Assembly: GCA_963716455.1 (NCBI GenBank)
Contig: CAVQTK010000017.1
Coordinates: forward strand, 1 to 64,000
DNA: 64,000 bases
Direction: 5' to 3'
Source of the DNA: CAVQTK01 sp963716455
Lineage (GTDB): Bacteria > Pseudomonadota > Gammaproteobacteria > Coxiellales > Coxiellaceae
Translations under genes and position numbers: made by a program
Notes under the pieces: generated by a model
Told to the model about the DNA's origin: nothing
Seen by the model: the letters and a program-made list of their open reading frames with translations, nothing else
Databases searched by the model: none
Shown here: positions 37,012 to 46,813 of the stretch, one piece after another
Layout: each line of letters opens with the position of its first letter
Position numbering within the stretch: position 1 is the first letter of the stretch

Positions 37012-39132
37012 ATGAAACGGATGATCCGCATTATAACGGAAAAGAGTGCTCGGCTCTTGATTAGCCTACGTGTTGGCTTGAGCTCTTTGTTCATGAGTGT
37101 TTTTTTGTTCACTACCATTTTCATCGTTGGAATTGGGTGGCTTAGCTTTTCTAAAGAATTGCTATATTCCTCCAATAATCTAATGGAAACTGTCACTACC
37201 GCCATTAATCGAGAATTACACGCCTTATTAGATCCTGTCAGTTTAGCTTGTACCCTATCTGGCCATATGATAGCGGATAAAATCGTTGACCCCTCCAATA
37301 TTGATGAAGTTATTGAATATACAAAAGATCTCTTGCGAGCCATGCCTCAAGCTTTTATGATTCATTGGGGAGCTGAAAATGGCAGTTATGTGGTGGCCCG
37401 GCGCTTAATCGACGATACGTTTTTGACTGAATACCTAAACCGTAGCATTTCTATTCCACAACGTACATTTCTTTATCGCGATAAAGAAGACAGCGTCATT
37501 AAGCAAATACAAGTGAAACAATTAGATTACGATCCGCGACAACGGCCATGGTATCAGCAAGCAAAAACAACGGGACAAACGAATTGGACAAATGTTTATA
37601 GCTTTGCTTGGGGCGATCGAAGAGGAAAATTACTCGGGATTAGCTCTTCCACACCGGTGTTTAAAGACCATACGTTAGCTGGTGTATTTTCTATTGATAT
37701 AAGAGTGAATTCTTTCTCTGATTTTTTAAGTCAGCAAAGAATTGGCAAAAGTGGTATTGCCTTTATTGTCGACAATAACGGAAATATTATTGCTTATCCG
37801 CAAATACAAGCTTTACTGAATCGTACATCTACTGATTCCGTTCCTAAAATGGTAACAGTTAACGAATTACCTCCTCATTTACAAAAAGCATATGAGCTCT
37901 TTAAAAACAATAAGCATACTAATTTTACTTTTATTTATAATGCTAAATATTACTTAGCCTCAGCGACGGAAATATCACAATTCACTCAATATCATTGGTA
38001 TACCATTATTGTGGTGCCAATGGATGATTTTGTCGGAATGCTAAAGCACTATAATAATATTGCTCTGTTAGTGGTGCTTTTTTTGCTGTTGTTTGGTTTA
38101 GAAGTAACTTCATTGTTTTCCAAACAGATTTCTAAGCCTTTTAACAAATTAGAAAATGAATTAGAAAAAATTAAATTTTTTCATATTGATCCCAGCCCCA
38201 CGATAAAAACTCATATTAAAGAAGTTTTTACCATGTCACGAGCAATAGAATCCATGAAAATAGGTTTGCAATCTTTTCGCAAATATGTACCTGAAAATTT
38301 GGTGCGTCAACTTATCTATAGTGGAGAGGCTGCTAAAATTGGTGGTGGTATACGTCAAATCACCTTGTTTTTTTCAGATATTACCAATTTTACTTCGATT
38401 GCTGAACACACCGATCCTGAAAAAATTATGCGTTACTTATGTGAGTATTTTGACGAACTGTCACGTATTATTGGTTCTCACAAAGGCACAATAGATAAAT
38501 ATATGGGGGATTCAATTATGGCATTTTGGGGTGCACCTCTAGTGGATGCAAATAGTGTGCATAATGCTTGTATTACCGCATTAGAGTGTCAAACTAAATT
38601 AACCTACTTAAATGAACAATGGCGACAACAAAACCGTCCCGTGTTTTTAACGCGCATTGGCATTCATTCAGGTAGTGTAATTGTGGGCAATTTAGGATCT
38701 TCAGAACGCTTAAACTATACGGCTATTGGTGATTCTGTGAATGTGACCAGCCGTTTGGAACAAATCAACAAAATTTATGGTACCAAAATTATAGTGAGTG
38801 AGCAGGTTAAAAATAAAATTGAAGATCAATTTGTATTAAGAATATTAGATCGTGTGACTGTAAAAGGTCGTAAAGAAGTGCTCACCATTTACGAACTTAT
38901 TGAGCAAAAAACCTTTTTAACGAGTCCAGCCTTACTGGATTTTTGTGAAAGTTATCGACAAGGTTTTATGGCCTATCAACATCAAGAATGGGATAAGGCT
39001 ATTGGATTATTTACCCAAATTCTCCATACCTATCCTCACGATCATCCAAGCGTAATTATGCGTGAACGATGCCAACATTTTAAAAGCAATCCTCCCGCAG
39101 CGGATTGGCAAGGGGTGTGGATTTTTAGTTAA
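37012..39132 (+). CDS. membrane adenylate cyclase with periplasmic Cache sensor
   Basis: 706 residues. Membrane helix at about 24-48, a periplasmic dCache-like sensor at about 50-340 (YDPRQRPWYQQAK, VFSIDIRVNSFSDFL), second helix at about 347-368, a HAMP-like linker, and a class III cyclase domain at about 435-620. The catalytic pattern is intact: FFSDITNFTSIAE (metal Asp), GTIDKYMGDSIMAFWG (Lys and second metal Asp), and LNYTAIGDSVNVTSRLEQ (Thr/Asn/Arg), which fits ATP as substrate. It likely makes cAMP in response to a small periplasmic ligand. A single gene between radA (divergent) and a repeat. Confidence 0.9.
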   Translation: MKRMIRIITEKSARLLISLRVGLSSLFMSVFLFTTIFIVGIGWLSFSKELLYSSNNLMETVTTAINRELHALLDPVSLACTLSGHMIADKIVDPSNIDEVIEYTKDLLRAMPQAFMIHWGAENGSYVVARRLIDDTFLTEYLNRSISIPQRTFLYRDKEDSVIKQIQVKQLDYDPRQRPWYQQAKTTGQTNWTNVYSFAWGDRRGKLLGISSSTPVFKDHTLAGVFSIDIRVNSFSDFLSQQRIGKSGIAFIVDNNGNIIAYPQIQALLNRTSTDSVPKMVTVNELPPHLQKAYELFKNNKHTNFTFIYNAKYYLASATEISQFTQYHWYTIIVVPMDDFVGMLKHYNNIALLVVLFLLLFGLEVTSLFSKQISKPFNKLENELEKIKFFHIDPSPTIKTHIKEVFTMSRAIESMKIGLQSFRKYVPENLVRQLIYSGEAAKIGGGIRQITLFFSDITNFTSIAEHTDPEKIMRYLCEYFDELSRIIGSHKGTIDKYMGDSIMAFWGAPLVDANSVHNACITALECQTKLTYLNEQWRQQNRPVFLTRIGIHSGSVIVGNLGSSERLNYTAIGDSVNVTSRLEQINKIYGTKIIVSEQVKNKIEDQFVLRILDRVTVKGRKEVLTIYELIEQKTFLTSPALLDFCESYRQGFMAYQHQEWDKAIGLFTQILHTYPHDHPSVIMRERCQHFKSNPPAADWQGVWIFS

Positions 39133-39153
39133 ACCTACCTTCACTAAAATACG

Positions 39154-39302
39154 GTCATTGCGACCCCGAGCGTGAGCGAGGGGGAAGCAATCCAGTACAG
39201 AGCATTGTCCAAAGTACGAACTGGATTGCTTCACTCGCAAGCTCGTTCGCAATGACAAATGTCTTAAACTGACGCCTATGCGTAGCTGCCGCGGCAATCC
39301 AG
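39154..39302. repeat. palindromic repeat, GTCATTGCGA/TCGCAATGAC type
   Basis: 39154-39256 is a second, well-preserved copy of the element at 21405 (GTCATTGCGACCCCGAGCGT ... GCAATCCAGTAC / ACTGGATTGCTTC ... GCTCGTTCGCAATGAC) with a different spacer. A short inverted pair AAACTG ... CAGTTT follows to about 39304. It lies 22 bp past the cyclase stop and may serve as its terminator. Confidence 0.7.
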
Positions 39303-39359
39303 TTTATATTTTTTATAGCGACCTCGGTTATAAATTTTATCCAAACTCATAACTCTGGC

Positions 39360-39744
39360 TTAATGAAACAGAGAAATAAACGCTACAGTAAGAGCAAAAA
39401 GGCTTATCATAGGGGCAAAATTTTTATTAAAAATTTCGGTAAATTTAGCAAGTTTCCCTTTCATATTAAAACGAGCATATTTTTCCAAGAATTTTTTACC
39501 TTTATCTGTTATAAAAATATTGCCACATCGATGATTAGGTTGATTTACAAAATTAGCATCAATTAAGAAACGTAATGCCTCTTCCAATTCAATTTTCTTG
39601 GAAATCTTTAAATAGCTCATTCATATTAGGGCGAATATGTGTTTTATTAGGAGGACACTCTTTACCTTCATTTTTTTGTTGAAAATCTTTTAAAAAACGA
39701 AGTATATTGATATAAATTTGTTTACAATAAAAGCTATTAAACAT
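39360..39744 (-). pseudogene. small winged-helix-like protein with C-terminal membrane helix, frame broken
   Basis: Two overlapping frames look like halves of one gene. From the ATG at 39744: MFNSFYCKQIYINILRFLKD and NKTHIRPNMNELFKDFQEN, stop near 39606. From the ATG at 39620: LEEALRFLIDANFVNQPNHR, NIFITDKGKKFLEKY and a terminal hydrophobic helix (APMISLFALTVAFISLF). Removing one A from an A4 run near 39608 joins them into about 127 residues. The FITDKGKKFLEKY strand-turn-helix resembles the wing of small transcriptional regulators; this is inference. The distal frame alone could also be expressed (86 residues). Confidence 0.5.
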
Positions 39745-39780
39745 TTTAATATTTTTAATTCGATAAAGGTTTATAACAAG

Positions 39781-40701
39781 TTAACTATTCAGCAAACGTC
39801 GGGGGGCAATTTTACCATCATCTAAAACTTCGCCAACGCCCAGAAAATGGCCTTGTTTATCGGCTAATCGAACCCATCCCGAGGAAGGAGCCTGTGGAAC
39901 CATTACGGCACTGCCCTGTTTCAAATAAAATACCGTGCTTTCGGTTAAGCGTAATTCTGGCCAATGTGCTACTGCCGAATGAATAGGTAATAAATATCGA
40001 TCTAAAACTTCTAAAGAATCCATCTGACTTGCCGTTTGCAAGGATTGCAGTGAAATCATTTGATCCGCATGATATGCTCCTACCGATAGTCGACGCAAAG
40101 CAATAACATGAGCCCCACATTGCAATATCTCCCCGAAATCATCCACTAAAGTTCGAACATAAGTTCCTTTACTGCAATGCAATTCAAACTGAATGAGATC
40201 TCCTTCCACATGCAAAAGATCCAGTTGATAAATAGTTAAGTGACGACTTTCTCGCGGAACCGAAATGCCCTGTCGGGCTAAATGATATAAAGGTTTACCT
40301 TGATGCTTTAAAGCAGAATACATCGAAGGTACTTGTTGAATTTCTCCACGGAAGGCATCAAATACTTTATTCAGTTGACGCATATCCAAATCCGGTACCG
40401 TCCTTTGCGCAATGATCTCACCCTCGGCATCGCCAGTTGCAGTGCGCAAACCAAGACGTGCTGTCACTTGGTAACGTTTGTCACTGGTTAATAAAAACTG
40501 TGACATTTTTGTGGCTTCTCCCAAGCATACGGGTAACATGCCACTAGCTAAAGGATCCAAACTACCGGTATGACCTGCTTTACGGGCCATAAATAAACCT
40601 TTTACTTTTTGTAAGGCTTGATTAGATGTTATGCCTACCGGCTTATCTAGTAATAAAATGCCGTTCACTGAACGTTTATGAGGAGAATGGTTCCGAATCA
40701 T
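39781..40701 (-). CDS. truB: tRNA pseudouridine(55) synthase TruB
   Basis: 306 residues. Contains the catalytic Asp motif (HTGSLDPLASGMLPVCLGEA), the N-terminal VNGILLLDKPVGITSNQAL and a C-terminal PUA domain. It makes pseudouridine 55 in the T-loop of tRNAs. Last of the rimP-nusA-infB-rbfA-truB operon; its start overlaps rbfA by 26 bp. rpsO and pnp, which follow in many gammaproteobacteria, are not next here. Confidence 0.96.
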   Translation of the reverse strand: MIRNHSPHKRSVNGILLLDKPVGITSNQALQKVKGLFMARKAGHTGSLDPLASGMLPVCLGEATKMSQFLLTSDKRYQVTARLGLRTATGDAEGEIIAQRTVPDLDMRQLNKVFDAFRGEIQQVPSMYSALKHQGKPLYHLARQGISVPRESRHLTIYQLDLLHVEGDLIQFELHCSKGTYVRTLVDDFGEILQCGAHVIALRRLSVGAYHADQMISLQSLQTASQMDSLEVLDRYLLPIHSAVAHWPELRLTESTVFYLKQGSAVMVPQAPSSGWVRLADKQGHFLGVGEVLDDGKIAPRRLLNS

Positions 40702-41047
40702 CTTTAATTTTCACTTTATTTAACAAGGCACTTAATCGCTCGGCGCTAATCATAGCTTCATCATAATAAAAAGTCAGTGTAGGGGTATAACGCAATTCTA
40801 TGGAATGAGCTAGTAGATAACGAAAATGACCTGAGGCATTATGCAATGCTGAAAGTGCCGGAGCGCGTTCCTTTTCTTCTAAAACACTAAAATAAATTTT
40901 AGCATGACGTAGATCGGGTGAAACGACCACATCCGTAAGGACTACATTGGTCAGGCGCGGGTCTTGAATTTGTTGTTTTAAAATGACCGCCAATTGACGT
41001 TGAATCAAGTCTGCCACCTGCCGCATCCGTTTCGAAATTTTTGCCAT
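40676..41047 (-). CDS. rbfA: ribosome-binding factor A
   Basis: 123 residues of the KH-like RbfA fold (RMRQVADLIQRQLAVILKQQ, DPRLTNVVLTDVVVSPDLRH). It helps mature the 30S subunit 5' end of 16S rRNA, notably in the cold. It starts 3 bp after infB. Confidence 0.95.
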   Translation of the reverse strand: MAKISKRMRQVADLIQRQLAVILKQQIQDPRLTNVVLTDVVVSPDLRHAKIYFSVLEEKERAPALSALHNASGHFRYLLAHSIELRYTPTLTFYYDEAMISAERLSALLNKVKIKDDSEPFSS

Positions 41048-41050
41048 AAA

Positions 41051-43492
41051 TTAACTTAAAGTGCGTTTGACAGTAATAATCTCGTAAGTTTCAATTTGAT
41101 CTTTTTCTCTAATATCATTATAGCCTTTAATGCCAATACCACACTCCATTCCCTGGCGTATTTCATTAACATCCTCTTTGAAATGGCGTAAAGATTCTAA
41201 CTGCCCCTGATAAATCACTACATTATTGCGCAAAACACGAATGGGTAATTGTCGACGCAAAAAACCTTCTGACACAATACAACCTGCAATAGTACCGTGC
41301 TTAGTTGCCCGAAACACTTCCCTAACTTCGGCAAGGCCAACAATTTTTTCTTGTTTAGTTGGAGACAATAATCCACTTAGAGCAGATTTCACTTCATCTA
41401 ATAAATTATAAATAATACTATAATAACGTAAATCAACACCTTCATTACTAGCTAATTGGCGGCCACTAGAATCTGCACGCACATTAAAACCAATTACAAT
41501 GGCTTGAGAAGCAATTGCTAAATTAATATCGGATTCAGTTATGCCGCCTACTCCACTTGCGATTATGTTTACTTTGGCAATATCTGAAGAAATTTTATTC
41601 AGTGAATCACTGATCGCTTCAACGGATCCTTGAACATCTGCTTTTAACACAACATTGAGAACCGGACGTTGACCTTCTTGTAAATGATCAAATAACCCTT
41701 CTAATTGAGTAGTACGACGCTTTGCTAAATGCACTTCACGATATTTACCTTGTCGAAATTGAGCAATTTCACGAGCCTTGCGTTCATCACTAACTACTAT
41801 CATATCATCACCCGCCGTAGGCGTACCTGATAATCCCAATATTTCCACAGGCGTGGCGGGTCCAACCACTGAACATTCAATACCTTGATCATTTATCATA
41901 GCTCTTACTCGACCATATTCACGCCCAGTTAATAAAATGTCTCCTTTATTTAGTTGACCACGAAGCACTAGAATTGTAGCTACCGGCCCTAAGCCTTTAT
42001 CTAAACGCGATTCGATAACTGTTCCTCTAGCAGGACCTATGGGTACTGCCTTTAGCTCGAGAATTTCTGCCTGTAACAAAATTCGGTCTAGCAGATCTGC
42101 AACCCCTATTCCGGTTTTAGCCGAAATGGGTTGAAACATGGTATCGCCACCCCATTCTTCAGAAATAACGCCATGATGAGAAAGTTCGGTTTTGATCCGC
42201 TCAGGATCTGCATCTGCCTTATCAATTTTATTGATAGCAACTATAATAGGGACTTTAGCTGCCTTAGCATGCTGAATTGCTTCTATTGTTTGTGGCATTA
42301 CCCCATCATCTGCCGCAACTACCAAAATTACAATATCCGTGCATTGTGCACCTCTTGCTCGCATAGCTGTAAAAGCTTCATGCCCTGGAGTATCTAGAAA
42401 ACAAATTGTACCTTTATCTGTTTGAACTCTATAAGCTCCAATATGTTGAGTAATACCACCGGCTTCGGTACTGGTTACCTGAGTACGACGAATATAATCT
42501 AATAATGAGGTTTTTCCATGATCAACATGTCCCATAATAGTGACCACGGGCGCGCGAGGAACCGCTCCTTCTTGACTTTCTTTCTCCAAAGATAAGTTTC
42601 CTTCCATCGTAACAGCCAACGCGGGTTTGGGATTATGCCCCATCTCCTCTACTACTAATGTAGCGGTATCTTTGTCTAGAATTTGATTAATAGTAGCCAT
42701 CGCTCCCATTTTAATCATTACTTTAATGACTTCAGCTGCTTTTACTGACATCCTACGTGCTAACTCACCCACACTAATTGATTCAGGAATGATTACATCA
42801 TGTACCATAGGAGCAACCGGTTTAGCGAAACTTTGTTCCAACGATGCTGCTGATCGAGCCGGTACATGTTGTTTAACTATTTTTTTCTTGCGTTTTGGAG
42901 CTTTCTTTTTAGCAGGAACAAGATCCTCTCCTTCAACCTCACTTTCTACTTCCTCCTCTTGTATGGCTATTTTACGCAAAGCCCGAATATCTCGTTTAGT
43001 TTTTTTCTTTGGACGAGAAGGGAGTAAAGTTTCTTCTTCTATTGGTATTTCTGGACTCACTTCAGGAAGACTTTCTTCCAAAACAGTGGCCTCCTCTGGA
43101 GTGGATTCTATAACTTCTAAAGATTCCGGAATTTCAAGCACTTCTAGTTTTTCTTCAGCTTCTGCTTGCTCCGCTTCTAATAAAATTTCAGCTTCAACTG
43201 CAGGCTTAACATAGGTGCGCTTGGCACGAAATTCCACATTTACACTCTTTTTACCTTGTTTCACTACGCCTACACTTTTTCTCTTAAGAGTGATTTTAGC
43301 GCGCTTTTTGGGAGGAGGACTTTCCTCACCGCGAGTTTTTTTTAAGTGCAACAGCAATTGCCGCTTCTGCTCGGGGGAAATCAGTTGGTTTATGTTAGTT
43401 ACTGGCACTTTTGCTTCTTGCAATTGCTCTAATAACCTTTCAGGGGTAGTGTGAATTAATTTAGCTAACTCAATAATACTCATATCAGCCAT
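41051..43492 (-). CDS. infB: translation initiation factor IF-2
   Basis: 813 residues from the ATG at 43492 (AAGG 6 nt upstream). An upstream reading to 43546 would run into nusA and is not family-like. Domains: IF2_N (SIIELAKLIHTTPERLLEQL), a long charged Lys/Glu/Pro linker at about 60-230, a second IF2_N, the G domain (VTIMGHVDHGKTSLLDYIR, FLDTPGHEAFTAMRARG, AINKIDK) and C-terminal fMet-tRNA-binding domains. It delivers initiator tRNA, whose gene heads this operon. Confidence 0.97.
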   Translation of the reverse strand: MADMSIIELAKLIHTTPERLLEQLQEAKVPVTNINQLISPEQKRQLLLHLKKTRGEESPPPKKRAKITLKRKSVGVVKQGKKSVNVEFRAKRTYVKPAVEAEILLEAEQAEAEEKLEVLEIPESLEVIESTPEEATVLEESLPEVSPEIPIEEETLLPSRPKKKTKRDIRALRKIAIQEEEVESEVEGEDLVPAKKKAPKRKKKIVKQHVPARSAASLEQSFAKPVAPMVHDVIIPESISVGELARRMSVKAAEVIKVMIKMGAMATINQILDKDTATLVVEEMGHNPKPALAVTMEGNLSLEKESQEGAVPRAPVVTIMGHVDHGKTSLLDYIRRTQVTSTEAGGITQHIGAYRVQTDKGTICFLDTPGHEAFTAMRARGAQCTDIVILVVAADDGVMPQTIEAIQHAKAAKVPIIVAINKIDKADADPERIKTELSHHGVISEEWGGDTMFQPISAKTGIGVADLLDRILLQAEILELKAVPIGPARGTVIESRLDKGLGPVATILVLRGQLNKGDILLTGREYGRVRAMINDQGIECSVVGPATPVEILGLSGTPTAGDDMIVVSDERKAREIAQFRQGKYREVHLAKRRTTQLEGLFDHLQEGQRPVLNVVLKADVQGSVEAISDSLNKISSDIAKVNIIASGVGGITESDINLAIASQAIVIGFNVRADSSGRQLASNEGVDLRYYSIIYNLLDEVKSALSGLLSPTKQEKIVGLAEVREVFRATKHGTIAGCIVSEGFLRRQLPIRVLRNNVVIYQGQLESLRHFKEDVNEIRQGMECGIGIKGYNDIREKDQIETYEIITVKRTLS

Positions 43493-43511
43493 AGTCGACC
43501 TTACAGGGGGG

Positions 43512-45035
43512 TTAGTTACTAGTTTCTTTTTCAAACCAATGAGCACGTGCTTGCATAATCAATTTAGCCGCCAATGCAGCATCAAGATTATCAACCAATT
43601 CGATTAACTCATCTACTGAATTCTCTGCTAATTCTTCGCGATTGGTGATGCCTTTTTCTGCTAAACGTAAAGCTAACTCTTCAGTCATGCCCTCTAATGA
43701 TGTTAAATCTGGATCTGGCTTTACGCTGCTCAAAGCAGTTTCGCTAGCGATTTCTTGCGTGAGCAAAACATCGCTGGCACGTTGCTGCAGTTCCATTGCT
43801 ACTTCTTCATCAAAACCTTCAATTTGCGCTAATTCCGCTACAGGAACATATGCAACTTCTTCTAAATTAGTAAAACCTTCAGTTACCAATGCTTCAGCCA
43901 CTTCTTCATCAATATCCAATTTTTCCATAAAAAGATTTTTGGATCGCTCGGCTTCATTTTCGTGTTTTGAAGTAGCTTCTTTTTCTGTCATTACATTTAA
44001 ACGCCATCCAGTTAATTCACTTGCTAAGCGTATATTTTGTCCATTTCGACCAATTGCTTGTGATAACTGTTCTTCAGAGACTGCTATGTCCATAGAATGA
44101 GTATCTTCATCTACTACAATTGAAGAAACCTCAGCAGGAGCCATTGCATTAATAACAAACTGCGCTGGGTTATCATCCCACAACACAATATCAATGCGCT
44201 CGCCTGACAATTCGTTGGATACAGCCTGAACTCTTGAGCCACGCATCCCCACACAAGCTCCGACTGGATCGATGCGTCCATCATTAGTTTTAACTGCAAT
44301 TTTTGCGCGAGAACCAGGATCACGTGCAGCACTTTTAATTTCTATAACTTCTTCACTGATTTCAGGTACTTCAATTTTAAAAAGCTCGATTAATAATTCC
44401 GGTCGAGTTCTACTGACCCCTAATTGAGGGCCTCGTTTACCCTCTCTTACCGTATATAAAAGTACTCTAATCCGATCATTCATACGAAACGACTCACGAG
44501 GAATCATTTCTTCACGTGGAAGTAAAGCTTCAACGTTATTACCCATATCTAAAATAAGATGATCGCGAGTAACTTTTTTCACTACCCCAATAATGAGCTC
44601 ACCAATACGAGATCGGTATTGTCCTATAATTTTACTACGTTCCGCTTCGCGGACTTTTTGGACTATGACTTGCTTTGCTTGTTGGGCGGCAATTCTTCCG
44701 AAATCAGGACGTTCAACACGCTCTTCAACAACATCTCCAATACCAAGCTCAGAGTCTATTTCTCGTGCTTCTACTAGAGAGATTTGCTTTGAAGGAAACT
44801 CTAAAGCTAACGGATCATCGGATACTACCGTCCATCCTCGATAAGCCTCATATTCCCCACTTTTTCGATCAATCGCAACGCGTATAGTAACATCTTCATC
44901 GTAGCGCTTTGCAGCTACTGTAGCAAGCGCTGCTTCAACAGATTGAAAAATAGCCTCTTCGCTAACTCCTTTTTCGTTGGAAAGCGATTGCACCATTAAT
45001 AATATCTCTTTCGAGAAGGTACTTTTACTGCTCAT
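43512..45035 (-). CDS. nusA: transcription termination/antitermination factor NusA
   Basis: 507 residues from the ATG at 45035 (MSSKSTFSKEIL, GAGG 8 nt upstream); a longer reading from 45059 lacks support. Order: N-terminal RNAP-binding domain, S1 (IIGVVKKVTRDHLILDMGNN), two KH domains (DPVGACVGMRGSRVQAVSNE, GRNGQNIRLASELTGW) and two C-terminal acidic helix-hairpin-helix repeats, as in E. coli. It controls pausing, termination and rRNA antitermination with NusB. Confidence 0.97.
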   Translation of the reverse strand: MSSKSTFSKEILLMVQSLSNEKGVSEEAIFQSVEAALATVAAKRYDEDVTIRVAIDRKSGEYEAYRGWTVVSDDPLALEFPSKQISLVEAREIDSELGIGDVVEERVERPDFGRIAAQQAKQVIVQKVREAERSKIIGQYRSRIGELIIGVVKKVTRDHLILDMGNNVEALLPREEMIPRESFRMNDRIRVLLYTVREGKRGPQLGVSRTRPELLIELFKIEVPEISEEVIEIKSAARDPGSRAKIAVKTNDGRIDPVGACVGMRGSRVQAVSNELSGERIDIVLWDDNPAQFVINAMAPAEVSSIVVDEDTHSMDIAVSEEQLSQAIGRNGQNIRLASELTGWRLNVMTEKEATSKHENEAERSKNLFMEKLDIDEEVAEALVTEGFTNLEEVAYVPVAELAQIEGFDEEVAMELQQRASDVLLTQEIASETALSSVKPDPDLTSLEGMTEELALRLAEKGITNREELAENSVDELIELVDNLDAALAAKLIMQARAHWFEKETSN

Positions 45036-45045
45036 AACTTTTACC

Positions 45046-45498
45046 TCAAAACTTCGCAACTAAACGGGCTTTTTCTACATCCTGCCATGCTATTTCCAGG
45101 AGGGTATCATCATCCAGTTGTAAGCTAATTCGATCACTTTCTACTTTTTGTAAATAACCACTAAAACGTCGCTGCCCTTGTTTTGCTACTCGTAATCGCA
45201 ACGAAATTTGTTTCCCTATATAACGTCGACATTGTTCTAGAGTAAATAAAGGGCGCTCAATACCTGGGGAAGATACTTCTAAAGAATAAGGCCCTTGAAT
45301 CGAATCTGCTACATCTAAAACTGCACTGATTTGACGGCTAATCCTAGCGCATTCATCTAAAGTAACTCCATTTTCATGGTCAACGTAAATGCGTAACAAA
45401 GGACTCTTGCCGGAGCTTCCCCATTCACAGCCAACCAGTTCATAGCCTAAAGCAGTTACTGCCGGCTCAATAATGGTTTGTAGCTCATGAACCGTCAT
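45046..45498 (-). CDS. rimP: ribosome maturation factor RimP
   Basis: 150 residues (TVHELQTIIEPAVTALGYEL, GVTLDECARISRQISAVLD, YSLEVSSPGIERPL). It is needed for 30S maturation and is the first protein gene of the nusA-infB operon. The initiator tRNA gene and a terminator hairpin lie just upstream. Confidence 0.96.
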   Translation of the reverse strand: MTVHELQTIIEPAVTALGYELVGCEWGSSGKSPLLRIYVDHENGVTLDECARISRQISAVLDVADSIQGPYSLEVSSPGIERPLFTLEQCRRYIGKQISLRLRVAKQGQRRFSGYLQKVESDRISLQLDDDTLLEIAWQDVEKARLVAKF

Positions 45499-45553
45499 TT
45501 ACCCAGTCTCGTTTATAAAAAATTAATGACCCTACCTGATAAAAAACAGGCAA

Positions 45554-45575
45554 TAAAAAAGGGCCATTGGCCCTT
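45554..45575 (-). terminator. terminator between tRNA-fMet and rimP
   Basis: AAGGGCC/GGCCCTT stem with an ATT loop (45559-45575), followed on the minus strand by six T. It would release most tRNA transcripts and let a fraction read on into rimP-nusA. Confidence 0.8.
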
Positions 45576-45688
45576 CCCCCTATAAAATTAAAAATTGTAA
45601 TTGCTCAGCTCTAAAGGGAGGTCCACTTGTTGACAAATTCTCTTGCTGTTTGTAAACCAATACTCTAAGTGAGCTATTACTAAATAGC

Positions 45689-45765
<77 letters not shown>

Positions 45766-45776
45766 ATAAAAAATTT

Positions 45777-45805
45777 ATTCTATACGGACTGTATAAAAAA
45801 ATCAA
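45777..45805 (-). promoter_or_regulatory. predicted promoter of tRNA-fMet / nusA operon
   Basis: Minus strand TTGATT (45805-45800) and TAGAAT (45782-45777), 17-bp spacing, 12 bp before the tRNA 5' end. Confidence 0.65.
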
Positions 45806-45944
45806 GTGAAAATGATTTTCGGTAGGTTAATTCTTGATTTAGTTCACCTAAAACAAAAAAAAATTTGTTGGTAAATAGCATACTATTAGGAATTTTTTCG
45901 AAAGGGCGTTAGAAGCTCAGCCTGTTTATTTACTACTGTAATAT

Positions 45945-46253
45945 TTATTCTGAGTTTTTCACATCACTATCATTTTTTGGTGGTGTAGGTTTTAGATTCC
46001 TTAGAGTTTCGATATCTTTGTATAATTCATTTAATAATTGATTTACCGCCGTAAAATCTTTTGCTTGTTGCGCTTGAGATTTAGCTAATTGTTGCATCAT
46101 CAGGCTTAATTGTGCAATTTTTACTCCAATAGCATCATCTGGATCTACCTCAGGAGTAGCCGATTCAGGGTTTAGGAGTGATTTGATACTACTTACGATA
46201 TTATTAATATCAAACTTCTTACTAATATCAGAAAGATCAGGTTTTAATGCCAT
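45945..46253 (-). CDS. hypothetical small coiled-coil protein
   Basis: 102 residues, unrecognised. An N-terminal amphipathic stretch (ISKKFDINNIVSSIKSLL), an acidic linker, then a Gln/Ala/Leu-rich helix (LSLMMQQLAKSQAQQAKDF) and a polar tail. No signal or membrane segment. An extended -10 (TGCTATAAT, minus strand 46303-46295) precedes it by about 40 bp. It stands alone upstream of the tRNA-fMet promoter. Possibly a small cytoplasmic oligomeric protein; function unknown. Confidence 0.65.
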   Translation of the reverse strand: MALKPDLSDISKKFDINNIVSSIKSLLNPESATPEVDPDDAIGVKIAQLSLMMQQLAKSQAQQAKDFTAVNQLLNELYKDIETLRNLKPTPPKNDSDVKNSE

Positions 46254-46573
46254 ACAAAATCTCCAATTAATTTAATCTGTAATCTAATAATAAAATTATA
46301 GCATATTGCGTCTATATTGATAAAAATTTTGCAATAAAGCCAGCTTATGAACATTTATGGTTATTTTTAAATCAAAATGTAGGCAATGTATGATTTTAGA
46401 GCAAGAATTTATTGAAATTATTTATTAAAAATCAATAACTTAACTAAAAAACGATTACTTCTGCAAAAAAAGGATATTGTACTTTTTTTGCAATAATTCA
46501 CATTCTGAACCTATATTTATTTAAGCATTTTCATGGAAAAAACTGCGAGGTAATAAAATTGAAGCGTTTTAAT
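46254..46573. other. gene-free AT-rich stretch
   Basis: Apart from the extended -10 for the gene ending at 46253, I see no gene, RNA or strong repeat here. Confidence 0.5.
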
Positions 46574-46629
46574 AGACTTCTTAACAAAAAACAGGCCCAG
46601 TTCAACAAAAGAGGCTCTGCAAGAAGTCT
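46574..46629. mobile_element. 56-bp AGACTTCTT/AAGAAGTCT mini-element
   Basis: Begins AGACTTCTTAACAAAAAACAGGCC and ends GGCTCTGCAAGAAGTCT (ends shown as inverted repeats AGACTTCTT/AAGAAGTCT). A shortened relative of the neighbouring element, 40 bp away. Confidence 0.55.
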
Positions 46630-46669
46630 AGTGAAATTTATGGAGAATATTTTAATACGCTAAATGAAT

Positions 46670-46783
46670 AGATTTCTTGCTAAACCCAGTATTTTGGACT
46701 AATGCAAGGTGTGTTGCTTTCGAGGAGCGGAGTTTACATGCGAGTAAATGGGCCTCAAAAGACGCAGGTTTTGCAAGAAGTCT
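46670..46783 (-). mobile_element. MITE-like element, second copy, reverse orientation
   Basis: 114 bp. Read on the minus strand it begins AGACTTCTTGCAAAAC and contains CCATTTACTCGCATGTAAAC and TCCGCTCCTCGAAAGCAACA, as in the element at 10699. The far end has CCAAAATACTGGGTTTAGC. It lacks about 40 bp of the interior. Non-coding. Confidence 0.65.
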
Positions 46784-46813
46784 AATTAAAGAGTCAGACA
46801 TAGGAGACATATG

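Noticed and set aside
43493..43546. Longer N-terminus for IF-2
   Set aside because: It would overlap nusA, is not IF-2-like, and the ATG at 43492 has a proper ribosome-binding site.
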